Shown one piece after another: positions 1 to 6,953 of a stretch of DNA of 7,262 nucleotides. The position numbers and the translations under genes were made by a program. The DNA lies in the NCBI GenBank assembly GCA_002425885.1, contig DINC01000248.1, positions 5,312 through 12,573 of the forward strand, read 5' to 3'. Position 1 is the first letter of the stretch; every line of letters starts with the position of its first letter. A model generated the notes under the pieces. It made no database searches, was not told the origin of the DNA, and saw nothing but the letters and a program-made list of their open reading frames with translations. The stretch comes from Spirochaetia bacterium UBA5550. GTDB taxonomy: Bacteria; Spirochaetota; UBA4802; UBA5550.

Positions 1-5
1 CCTGT

Positions 6-34
6 ATTGCATAATATATGTGTTATTATGCAAT
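6..34. promoter_or_regulatory. Perfect 11-bp inverted repeat, probable operator upstream of the DUF6306-like gene
   Basis: The arms ATTGCATAATA (6-16) and TATTATGCAAT (24-34) are exact reverse complements separated by seven bases (17-23). The centre lies near base 20, about 27 bases upstream of the ribosome binding site. The element is symmetric, AT-rich and sits where a transcription factor would act on the promoter of the first gene. A possible -10 box, TATACT, lies at 35-40 just after the right arm; no convincing -35 box is seen at the proper distance, so the site may cover the -35 region. It does not match the FNR/CRP half-site (TTGAT/TGTGA) or the usual Fur pattern as I know them, so no regulator is assigned. 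An alternative is an RNA hairpin ending an upstream transcript, but the stem is AT-rich and lacks a proper T-run. Confidence 0.6.
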
Positions 35-46
35 TATACTTCATAT

Positions 47-52
47 AGGTGA
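47..52 (+). promoter_or_regulatory. Shine-Dalgarno AGGTGA deciding the start of the first gene
   Basis: AGGTGA lies six to eleven bases before the ATG at 58. An in-frame GTG at 49 falls inside this motif, so that GTG is an unlikely start and the ATG at 58 is preferred. Confidence 0.6.
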
Positions 53-57
53 AAACA

Positions 58-474
58 ATGAAATCAGACCAAAGCAGAAAACTTGCAGACTTTTACATAG
101 TTCTTCTTGAAGCTGAAAGAGCTGGTGTCCAATCGATTAGCGATATTCTCCCATCAGTCGAAGATGGTGAACTTAAATCGATAATGACACGATATCTTCG
201 AGACGAAGGGATGAACTGCCAGATGCTCATTGCTCTTATTAAAAATCTCGGTTATGAACCGGGGAACAGAACCGGTGACTTTGTGGAGAAAATTAAAGAG
301 CTGAAAACCACGGCTGAAAAACTTGAACTTCTTGTTAAAGGGCAGGAATGGGTTGCGAAGCAGATAAGATATAACCGTGAACTGATAGATACAGCATCAA
401 GCAGATTTTTTCTGGAAGCAATGAAAATCCAGCATGAGGAAAATGTTGATTCAATGAAAAATATGTTAAAATAA
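58..474 (+). CDS. DUF6306-like, ferritin-like helical protein
   Basis: This is a small soluble protein of 138 residues from the ATG at 58. It has no signal peptide or membrane segment and appears to be almost entirely alpha-helical. I recognise the pattern of the DUF6306 family: an opening helix with the motif LLEAERAG (about residues 16-23), a second helix with DEGMNCQML, a glycine-rich turn, then KGQEWVAKQI and a last helix ending QHEENV. The acidic and histidine residues spaced along these helices resemble ferritin-like four-helix bundles that bind metal, but a complete diiron E...ExxH set is not evident: the second helix reads ExxN rather than ExxH. Function in this family is not established. 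It is the first gene of the co-directional group, 91 bp ahead of the siroheme-domain gene, and is the gene nearest the palindromic operator. Family assignment is by eye; a metal or redox role is inference. Confidence 0.72.
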   Translation: MKSDQSRKLADFYIVLLEAERAGVQSISDILPSVEDGELKSIMTRYLRDEGMNCQMLIALIKNLGYEPGNRTGDFVEKIKELKTTAEKLELLVKGQEWVAKQIRYNRELIDTASSRFFLEAMKIQHEENVDSMKNMLK

Positions 475-554
475 AGTACTGTCGGGATTTCCGGTGCCGA
501 TGGCAGTGGAATAACAAAGCGTTTTTCAGCTGTAATTAGTTGAGGATATTTAAT

Positions 555-560
555 AGAGGT
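555..560 (+). promoter_or_regulatory. Shine-Dalgarno AGAGGT supporting a GTG start
   Basis: AGAGGT ends five bases before the GTG at 566. An in-frame TAG at 554-556 lies immediately upstream, so the protein cannot begin earlier and its short N-terminus is genuine on this sequence. Confidence 0.6.
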
Positions 561-565
561 TTATT

Positions 566-1297
566 GTGAAGGAGTACATATCGCCGCATTGCCGGATTCA
601 GGGGTGTGCAGGCTCTGAAAGATGCCGCAATGCTGTAATTGAGAATGATCCCATACTTGAAAAGATATCGTTAGAAGCGAAAAAAATTGAGGCTTCTTCG
701 AATCATTCAAATGTGAGCGAGAGTAAAATTCTTAGTCACCGCTTATTTTCAGCATCAGCATCGTTTTGTCCCAATGCATGTTCCCGTCCGCAGATTACAG
801 ATTTTGGAATTATTGCCGCTTCGATTGTAAACATAACAGACGCCGGATGTACCGGCTGTAATGCATGTATTGAATCGTGCCGGGAGGATGCCATAAGATT
901 TAAAACACCGGTAAATCCGGAGATCATCAGAGAAAAATGTCTCCACTGCGGAAGCTGTTCTACAGCATGTCCCACCGGAACTATTTCATCCTCAAAGACC
1001 GGTTACCGCATTTTTATAGGTGGTATGATGGGGCGTCATCCTATGCTTGCCGCGGAGCTTCCAGATATATATGACAGAGATTCTGTTATTGAACTTTTTA
1101 AAATCTGTTTTGGAATTTATAATGATCATTTTTATTCAGGGCTTCGTTTTAGAAATATGATTCTCCGGTATCCGGAAAAATTACCACTTTCTTTGAGAGA
1201 GATTTTTTTAACTGCTTTAAACGGAGAATTCCACATTAAAAGCGATACGGCGGAACAACAGCGAAGCGTTACACCTTCAGAGGGAAATTATCGATGA
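566..1297 (+). CDS. Nitrite/sulfite reductase 4Fe-4S (siroheme-type) domain protein with inserted 2[4Fe-4S] ferredoxin, N-terminal half absent
   Basis: The 243-residue cytosolic protein carries the cysteine signature of siroheme reductases: C14-x5-C20 in a GCAGSERC context, close to the CVGSEWC of NirB-type enzymes, and C68-x3-C72 in CPNACSRPQ. An 8-cysteine ferredoxin follows (C95, C98, C101, C105 and C125, C128, C131, C135). It is inserted before the conserved siroheme-domain segment GYRIFIGG...GRHP (residues 146-158). The C-terminus matches the usual helical tail, with RFRN and LRYP. Dissimilatory and AsrC-type enzymes carry a comparable ferredoxin insertion. What is missing is the N-terminal NIR_SIR ferredoxin-like half, normally some 80 residues before the first cysteine pair; here there are only 13. 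The GTG start is forced by an upstream stop. The protein may therefore pair with another subunit, bind only the cluster, or have an electron-transfer role. The last codons overlap the next gene by ATGA. The domain call is firm; catalytic activity is uncertain. Confidence 0.82.
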   Translation: MKEYISPHCRIQGCAGSERCRNAVIENDPILEKISLEAKKIEASSNHSNVSESKILSHRLFSASASFCPNACSRPQITDFGIIAASIVNITDAGCTGCNACIESCREDAIRFKTPVNPEIIREKCLHCGSCSTACPTGTISSSKTGYRIFIGGMMGRHPMLAAELPDIYDRDSVIELFKICFGIYNDHFYSGLRFRNMILRYPEKLPLSLREIFLTALNGEFHIKSDTAEQQRSVTPSEGNYR

Positions 1298-2592
1298 ATA
1301 TATTATTAATGTCGTGCGGCTCACTATCCTTTATTCTGCTTGCAGCACATTTTCTGCGATCGGGGGATATCTCCATTGCCTTTGCAATGATAGGCTCTAT
1401 CTTTCTGATTTTTCTTAAACGTCGCTGGAGCAGATACATCTCGGCCATTATACTCTCTGCAGGAATACCGGTATGGATAATGACCGCTGCAGGCTCTATA
1501 CAGCAGCGGATCACGACAGATTCACCATGGATTAGATTAAGTGTGATAATGGGTCTGGTTATTGCATTTTTTATTCTCATCTCTTTTTTGTGTTTTAAAT
1601 CTGTTAAAAATATAAAGGAGAGAGAGACAGACCGGTGGGCCGGTGGCGCAGTATTGCTTACTGTGGTTCTTCTCATTATAGGGAGATGGAAAGCCCCTTA
1701 TCAGATGATTATTTTTGACCGTTTTGTTCCGGGGAGCGGTATGGCTGAAATTGTTCTGCTTGGTATTTACTCGGGGTTTATAACAGAACTTTTTCTGACT
1801 TTGAAAAATACTTCAAAGCTCAGAGTCCGGATGTGGGCGGGATTTTCTGTGGTCTTTTTTCTGCAGTTTATACTGGGGATTTCAGGTATAGATCAGTTTC
1901 TCATGACGGGGAATCTCCATATTCCGGTACCGGCTGTTATAGTCGGCGGACCGGTATTCCGTGGTAGCGGTTTTTTTATGATGACATTGTTTTTTGTTAC
2001 CATAGCTGCGGCGGGTCCTGCCTGGTGCAGTTATTTCTGCTATTTCGGTGCCTGGGATAATGTTGCAGCGAGGAGAGCCGGAAAATGCGGCTTTATCCCA
2101 ACTAAAAATATTTTAATACGAGTTTTGATACTGGCAATTATTGTTTTTACCGTATATATGTTTAGAATATTTTCTGTTTCTGAAATTGCGGCAGCATCAG
2201 CGGCTATCTGTTTTGGTCTGACAGGTTTAATAATTATGAGAATGATGTCTGCAAAGCGCGGAGTTATGATACATTGCACATCATACTGCCCAATTGGACT
2301 GATAGCAGCCCTCGCGGGGAAAATATCTCCATTCAGAATACGTATAGAAAAAACATGCTCATCATGTATGGCATGTTCTAAGGTGTGCAGATACGGTGCA
2401 TTGGGTAATAATGAAATCATATCGCATAAACCGGGGCTTACATGCACATTGTGCGGCGACTGTGTAAATGTCTGTCATAACAATTCAATTCATTACAATT
2501 TTTACGGATTATCTCAAAAAACCGCGAGAGCTCTCTTCACAGTAATTGTAGTTTCAATTCATGCGGTTTTTCTTGGATTTGCACGGATATAG
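1294..2592 (+). CDS. NapH/NosR/CcoG-like membrane polyferredoxin (4Fe-4S binding protein)
   Basis: The 432-residue inner-membrane iron-sulfur protein likely takes electrons from the quinone pool or a membrane donor and passes them to a soluble partner. About ten or eleven hydrophobic segments are visible, including roughly residues 4-20, 27-41, 49-67, 80-100, 118-131, 150-170, 181-197, 226-240, 273-290, 298-316 and 411-427. Two family motifs stand out: C245-x3-C249 in GPAWCSYFCYFGAWD, and C328-x3-C332-P in HCTSYCPIG. A 2[4Fe-4S] ferredoxin follows (C355, C358, C361, C365; C384, C387, C390, C394), and a final helix ends in ARI. Polyferredoxins with this ending are familiar to me, so the protein appears complete. 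The start ATG overlaps the stop of the siroheme-domain gene (ATGA) and has an AGAGGG ribosome site at 1279-1284, which implies translational coupling and joint function. The extra N-terminal membrane segments make it longer than NapH proper. The exact electron donor is unknown. Confidence 0.85.
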   Translation: MNILLMSCGSLSFILLAAHFLRSGDISIAFAMIGSIFLIFLKRRWSRYISAIILSAGIPVWIMTAAGSIQQRITTDSPWIRLSVIMGLVIAFFILISFLCFKSVKNIKERETDRWAGGAVLLTVVLLIIGRWKAPYQMIIFDRFVPGSGMAEIVLLGIYSGFITELFLTLKNTSKLRVRMWAGFSVVFFLQFILGISGIDQFLMTGNLHIPVPAVIVGGPVFRGSGFFMMTLFFVTIAAAGPAWCSYFCYFGAWDNVAARRAGKCGFIPTKNILIRVLILAIIVFTVYMFRIFSVSEIAAASAAICFGLTGLIIMRMMSAKRGVMIHCTSYCPIGLIAALAGKISPFRIRIEKTCSSCMACSKVCRYGALGNNEIISHKPGLTCTLCGDCVNVCHNNSIHYNFYGLSQKTARALFTVIVVSIHAVFLGFARI

Positions 2593-2621
2593 CAATTATA
2601 TAAAATTAGCTGAGATACACT

Positions 2622-2641
2622 GAGTTCGTTGAAGCGGACTC
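2622..2641 (+). other. Hairpin in the gap between the polyferredoxin and CBS genes
   Basis: GAGTTCG (2622-2628) can pair with CGGACTC (2635-2641), seven base pairs with one G-T wobble, around a six-base loop. A second weaker pairing, ATGGC (2653-2657) with GCCAT (2672-2676), lies downstream. No T-run follows directly, so this is not a classical terminator. It could be a partial terminator, an mRNA processing site or a leader structure of the CBS gene. The rest of the 2593-2700 gap shows no recognised element. Confidence 0.35.
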
Positions 2642-2685
2642 CCGATGTTTCAATGGCAGAGTTTTGAGGCCGCCATAGAATTTAT

Positions 2686-2692
2686 AAGGAGA
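2686..2692 (+). promoter_or_regulatory. Strong Shine-Dalgarno AAGGAGA of the CBS gene
   Basis: AAGGAGA lies eight bases before the ATG at 2701. It is the closest match to the consensus in the window and suggests the CBS gene is translated independently of the polyferredoxin gene. Confidence 0.65.
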
Positions 2693-2700
2693 AAATTATA

Positions 2701-3309
2701 ATGAAAGATGACTTTTCTATAAACTGTATTGTACCGGAGATGTCGGATGATGATATTTTCGATGCCATGAAAGAAATTGATGGTTATATCGATATCACAC
2801 CTTCAGACTTCCGGGAGCTTTACTCCAAAGCCTATGTACATGCAATTTACAGGTATGAACATTCAATTAAAGCGGGAGATATAATGACCGAAGATGTAAT
2901 CTGTGTTATGGAGGATACAGACCTGACTGAAGTAGCGGAGATATTTGCAAAACAGAATATTTCCGGAACACCTGTAATAAAAAATGACAAAACGGTGACC
3001 GGAATTATTTCTGAAAAAGATTTTTTAAAAAAACTTATTAAAACTGAATCATCGAATTTTATGGCTGTAATAGCTGAATGTCTTGCCCATAAAGGCTGCA
3101 TTGCCGAATCAATCCGTAAAGGTAAAGCTGGTGATATAATGAATTCACCTGTCATAACATGCACGGAGAACACTCCGCTTTATAAAATATCGGAGCTGAT
3201 GAGTTCTCACAAAATTAATCGAATGCCCGTTATAGACCAGAATACCAGGATCACCGGAATAATTACGAGAACGGATATAATAAAAGCATGGTCGGCGAGG
3301 ATTAAATAA
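2701..3309 (+). CDS. Tandem CBS-domain protein, probable regulator of the adjacent HPP protein
   Basis: The 202-residue soluble protein has two CBS domains, about residues 57-112 and 142-197. Both show the typical ending: GIISEKDF with Asp107, and GIITRTDII with Asp192. In this fold that Asp usually contacts the ribose of a bound adenine nucleotide. The core motifs ISGTPVI (about 87-93) and INRMPVID (172-179) are also present. An N-terminal part of about 55 residues, containing ITPSDFRELYSKAY, is not CBS; I recall similar leaders on CBS proteins next to HPP genes but know no function for it. CBS pairs sense AMP, ATP or S-adenosylmethionine and often gate transporters or enzymes. The stop codon overlaps the start of the HPP gene by one base (TAATG). 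HPP and CBS domains are often fused in one protein elsewhere, so a direct regulatory partnership is likely. The ligand is not known. Confidence 0.85.
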   Translation: MKDDFSINCIVPEMSDDDIFDAMKEIDGYIDITPSDFRELYSKAYVHAIYRYEHSIKAGDIMTEDVICVMEDTDLTEVAEIFAKQNISGTPVIKNDKTVTGIISEKDFLKKLIKTESSNFMAVIAECLAHKGCIAESIRKGKAGDIMNSPVITCTENTPLYKISELMSSHKINRMPVIDQNTRITGIITRTDIIKAWSARIK

Positions 3310-3845
3310 TGAATTTTTTTGTTAAAATGAAAGGTATTACTAAAAGTCCACCCTCCGTAAATATGTCTGAAATTATATGGTCATGGATCGGGGCATTTAT
3401 AGGAATATCCGCTGTCGGTTTTGTCCATTATCGTTTTTTTGAACAGCATGATTTTATTCTGATGATCGGATCTTTTGGAGCAAGCGCTGTACTTGTTTAT
3501 GGAGCGATAAAAAGCCCGCTGGCACAGCCGAGAAATGTTATTGGAGGACACATGCTATCCGCATTAATTGGAGTGCTGACTTTAAAAATGATACCGGACC
3601 CGCTCTGGCTCGGTTCAGCCGTTGCTGTCGCAACGTCTATTGCATTAATGCATGCCACAAGGACTCTCCATCCGCCCGGAGGAGCAACTGCACTGATTGC
3701 CGTCATCGGAGGAGAAAAAATAAAAAATCTCGGTTTTATCTATATTTTATTACCAGCTGGTGCCGGTGCCGTGATACTTGTTATTGTTGCACTTATTATA
3801 AACAATATTCCCAAAAACAGAAAGTATCCGGAATACTGGATATAA
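3309..3845 (+). CDS. HPP-family integral membrane protein, candidate anion (nitrite) transporter
   Basis: The 178-residue protein has about four to five membrane helices (roughly residues 22-43, 48-66, 78-95, 100-117 and 141-165). The family hallmark His-Pro-Pro is at 121-123 in TLHPPGGATAL. The second conserved block FGASAVLVYG...SPLAQPRN spans about 56-76, and the typical C-terminal YPEYW is at 173-177, so the domain is complete. HPP proteins of chloroplasts and cyanobacteria have been reported to transport nitrite; bacterial members are mostly uncharacterised. The start ATG shares a base with the stop of the CBS gene, and GAGG at 3297-3300 can serve as ribosome site, so the two are co-translated. 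Closeness to a nitrite/sulfite-reductase-like gene favours an anion related to nitrite or sulfite as substrate, but this is inference. Confidence 0.85.
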   Translation: MNFFVKMKGITKSPPSVNMSEIIWSWIGAFIGISAVGFVHYRFFEQHDFILMIGSFGASAVLVYGAIKSPLAQPRNVIGGHMLSALIGVLTLKMIPDPLWLGSAVAVATSIALMHATRTLHPPGGATALIAVIGGEKIKNLGFIYILLPAGAGAVILVIVALIINNIPKNRKYPEYWI

Positions 3846-3892
3846 ACATAATACTTTGCCTGATATTAAACTTTTACCATAAGGGGAATCTG

Positions 3893-6800
3893 ATGAATAA
3901 ACTCGTAGAGTTTTTTTTAAACCGCTCAATGCTTGTAAATATTATTGTAATTGCTGTTGTCGGTCTCGGCATCAAAAGCGTTATTGAACTGAGGAAAGAG
4001 GGCTTCCCTGAAATTTCGATGAATAAGGTAATTATACAGACAATATACCCCGGTTCTTCCGCCGGGGATGTTGAACTTAATATTGCTGTACCTATTGAAG
4101 ATGCCTTAGAAGAAGTTGAGGGGATTAAAGAGATTTTATCAGTTTCTGAAGAGGGCGTATCGCGGGTAGAGGTACAGGCTGACGATAATGCCACACCTGA
4201 AGAGTTCCGCAAACTTTACAACGAAATTGAAAATGCGCTTGCAGCAATAGACAATCTTCCGAAAGAGATCGAAGGTAAACCGTCAATCAGCGAATTCACC
4301 TCTTCCGATGTACCCGTGATGGAAGTTTCATATACCGGATCATATGAAGTACTGAAACCTTACCTTGATAAACTTGAATCTAAAATAAAAAAACTTCCCG
4401 GTATCGCCGGGGTTACCCTCATTGGACTCCCTGATGAAGAGGTGCAGATTCTTGTTAATCCTGTTCTCGCGAGAGAATACAATACAGATTTACGGATGAT
4501 TTACAACTCTATTCAGAAACGGAACATGGAAGGTTCAGGTGGTACTCTTGAATCTTTCGTAGGTGAAAAGAAAATAGTTTTTTTAAGCAAGTACGATAAC
4601 TATAAAGATGTACTCGACACAAATATTATAATGAACGCCGAAGGTTACGGCATTAAACTTAAACAGATAGCTGCGTTGAAAGTTCTACCAAAAGAGATGA
4701 ATCTTATAGTTAGAAATAATGGCGAAAGAGGAGCGGCGTTATCAATAAGAAAAACAGGTTCAAGTGATCTTATAAAGACAGTTGACGGAATAAACAGTCT
4801 CCTGAAAAACGAAATACTCCCTGCCGGTATTAATGCTAAAGTTCTTTTTGATCAATCCAAGCTTACCCGTAATAGAATAAGTCTTCTGGCAGGAAATGCT
4901 GTAATGGGTTTTATTCTTGTTCTTACTTTACTGCTTATAATATTTGATCTCAAAACTGCTGTATGGACAGCCTTCGGTATCCCCTTTACCCTTTTAGGGA
5001 TGTTTATTTTTATGAAATTCTACGGCATATCTTTAAATCTTATATCTCTCGGCGGTTTTATTATAATACTCGGCATGCTGGTTGATGATGCTATTGTTAT
5101 TGCCGAAGAAATTAATACCGGCAAAGAGGGGGGACTCGGCTCAAAAGAGGCAGCCATCACAGCTGTTAAAAAAATGTGGATACCGGTCGCGGCATCGTCT
5201 CTTACTACTATGGTTGCATTTTCCCCGTTGTTTTCACTCGGGGGTTTTCCCGGTAAATTTATCTGGGCAATTCCGCTAATGGTAATAGTCGGATTATCAA
5301 TTTCCTTACTGGAAAGCTATTTCCTTTTACCGGCTCATCTGCATCATGGCAGGAGTAAAAAAACAGTGAAAAGAGAATTTGTAATCCGCATTGAAAACGG
5401 ATATAAATCATTACTTAATAAAATAATCAGGTTCCGTTATCCGGTGTTTGCTTTTGTTTCAATAATGCTGCTGTTGTCAGTACTGCTGCTTGCGAAATTT
5501 GTTAAAAAAGATGCCTTTCCTCAAGATGCAGCAGAGGGTTTTAAAATTTCAGTTACTCTTCCTCAGGGAACCTCTGCTGAGAGAACAGAAAAAGCTGTTG
5601 GTGATATAGAAAAATTATTATTAAAACTCCCGGCGAATGAAACAGTCGGCTTCAGTTCAAGAATAGGGACTCAGAGTGAATTGAGCGCTACAATACGCGG
5701 CACACAAAATAATATCGCCATAATATTTGTCTACTTGAGCTCATTTACAGACAGAACCAGGACTGCCGATGAGATTATGGCTTCATTAAAAAAGGAGATA
5801 GATAAAAATTTAGCTGCGGAAGAGTTAACAGTTACCATGAATCTTAATCGTCTGGGCCCCCCTATGGGAAAACCGTTTGAAATCAGGTTAATATCTAATG
5901 ACAACAAATTAAGAAAAGAGAAAGAACAGGATGTAATTAAATACCTTACTTCACTTAAAGGTGTCTCGGATATTGAAACCGATGAGGTTGAGGGGAAAAA
6001 TGAATTAAACCTCAGTATAAACCATGATATTCTCTCAAGGACCGGACTTACCGTTGAAGACATTATTATGACTCTCAGAATTGCTTTTGACGGAATGGTT
6101 GTAACGGAACTTTCTACAGTTGATAAAACTCTGGAATTCCGGCTTCGTCTTAATGAACGGGCCAGAGCTGAAAAAACATTCATAGATACGCTTCCGGTTG
6201 CAAACAGGCAGGGTAATCTGATAAACCTGGCAATGTTCACCTCGCTTAAAGAACAGCCGTCAAAAGCCGGGATACGTCATATTAACGGTTCAAGGGCAAC
6301 AACCATTTTTGGTAATACAGACCTTGGTCTGATATCGCCTGTTGATGTAATGGAAAAGGTCAGGACGGCATTTCCGTCGGATGATAAAGTTGCCGTTGAA
6401 TTTTCCGGCCAGCCTGTAGAATCAAAGATGATTTTTTCGGGCCTCTCATCGGCGGCACTTGCCGCTCTAATCGGGATTTATCTTCTTATCGCATTGATGT
6501 TAAACTCTTTCAGCAAACCATTTATTATAATGTCATCAATCCCGTTTTTAATTATCGGATTTGCATTTGTTCTTATAACTCACGGGATACCGACTTCAAT
6601 GATGACCGGTATTGCTATGGTGGGCCTTATGGGTGTTATTGTAAATAATTCAATAATACTGATACATTCAATCCAGGAACTTTCAGGTAATTCTCATGCG
6701 TCTAAAGAAAATATAATATCGGGGTCAGTTTCAAGACTGCGGCCGGTACTGCTTACTACAATTACAACTGTTCTCGGTGTTCTGCCTACCGGTTACGGCA

Positions 6801-6946
6801 TAGGCGGGGCTGATCCGTTCCTTTCACATATGTCGCTGGTGCTGGCTTATGGTCTTCTCTTTGGTACGACTATAACACTTATCATGGTTCCGGTGCTGCT
6901 TACAATAGGAACTGATTTAAGCAATCTGTTTCACAGGACGGCATAA
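3893..6946 (+). CDS. RND-superfamily efflux permease (AcrB-like fold)
   Basis: The 1017-residue inner-membrane transporter has the normal length and internal duplication of RND pumps. A first helix (about 12-32) is followed by a large periplasmic loop (about 35-330), a helix bundle (about 332-480), a helix near 515-535, a second periplasmic loop (about 540-845) and a final bundle (about 850-1005). The proton-relay aspartates of TM4 are present as Asp398-Asp399 in GMLVDDAIVIAEE, and the TM11 arginine as Arg950 in RLRP. The TM10 lysine of AcrB (K940) is replaced: the motif reads VNNSIILI (917-924). A VNN motif is common in many RND clades outside the AcrB group. A good ribosome site (AAGGGGAA, 3881-3888) precedes the ATG. 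The gene follows the HPP gene by 47 bp on the same strand. No adaptor (membrane-fusion) or outer-membrane channel gene lies in the window, so substrate and pump type cannot be set. Confidence 0.92.
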   Translation: MNKLVEFFLNRSMLVNIIVIAVVGLGIKSVIELRKEGFPEISMNKVIIQTIYPGSSAGDVELNIAVPIEDALEEVEGIKEILSVSEEGVSRVEVQADDNATPEEFRKLYNEIENALAAIDNLPKEIEGKPSISEFTSSDVPVMEVSYTGSYEVLKPYLDKLESKIKKLPGIAGVTLIGLPDEEVQILVNPVLAREYNTDLRMIYNSIQKRNMEGSGGTLESFVGEKKIVFLSKYDNYKDVLDTNIIMNAEGYGIKLKQIAALKVLPKEMNLIVRNNGERGAALSIRKTGSSDLIKTVDGINSLLKNEILPAGINAKVLFDQSKLTRNRISLLAGNAVMGFILVLTLLLIIFDLKTAVWTAFGIPFTLLGMFIFMKFYGISLNLISLGGFIIILGMLVDDAIVIAEEINTGKEGGLGSKEAAITAVKKMWIPVAASSLTTMVAFSPLFSLGGFPGKFIWAIPLMVIVGLSISLLESYFLLPAHLHHGRSKKTVKREFVIRIENGYKSLLNKIIRFRYPVFAFVSIMLLLSVLLLAKFVKKDAFPQDAAEGFKISVTLPQGTSAERTEKAVGDIEKLLLKLPANETVGFSSRIGTQSELSATIRGTQNNIAIIFVYLSSFTDRTRTADEIMASLKKEIDKNLAAEELTVTMNLNRLGPPMGKPFEIRLISNDNKLRKEKEQDVIKYLTSLKGVSDIETDEVEGKNELNLSINHDILSRTGLTVEDIIMTLRIAFDGMVVTELSTVDKTLEFRLRLNERARAEKTFIDTLPVANRQGNLINLAMFTSLKEQPSKAGIRHINGSRATTIFGNTDLGLISPVDVMEKVRTAFPSDDKVAVEFSGQPVESKMIFSGLSSAALAALIGIYLLIALMLNSFSKPFIIMSSIPFLIIGFAFVLITHGIPTSMMTGIAMVGLMGVIVNNSIILIHSIQELSGNSHASKENIISGSVSRLRPVLLTTITTVLGVLPTGYGIGGADPFLSHMSLVLAYGLLFGTTITLIMVPVLLTIGTDLSNLFHRTA

Positions 6947-6953
6947 AATAATT

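Noticed and set aside
49..57. GTG at 49 as the start of the DUF6306-like protein
   Set aside because: The GTG lies within the AGGTGA ribosome site and has no such site of its own; the ATG at 58 is correctly spaced.
479..506. Possible stem-loop after the first gene (CTGTCGG with CCGATGGCAG)
   Set aside because: The pairing needs a three-base bulge and is not followed by a T-run, so I do not call a terminator.
2040..2447. Long minus-strand reading frame inside the polyferredoxin gene
   Set aside because: It is fully contained in a gene with clear family motifs, has no recognisable domain and no ribosome site of note; it mirrors the coding frame opposite.
497..2657. Shared CCGATG and TGGCAG words in the 475-565 and 2593-2700 gaps
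   Set aside because: The words are short, differently spaced and embedded in otherwise dissimilar sequence; chance is the simplest explanation.
5731..6240. 169-codon minus-strand reading frame inside the RND gene
   Set aside because: It lies wholly within the RND periplasmic-loop coding region, where the plus-strand protein is clearly conserved in character, and its own translation shows no family pattern.
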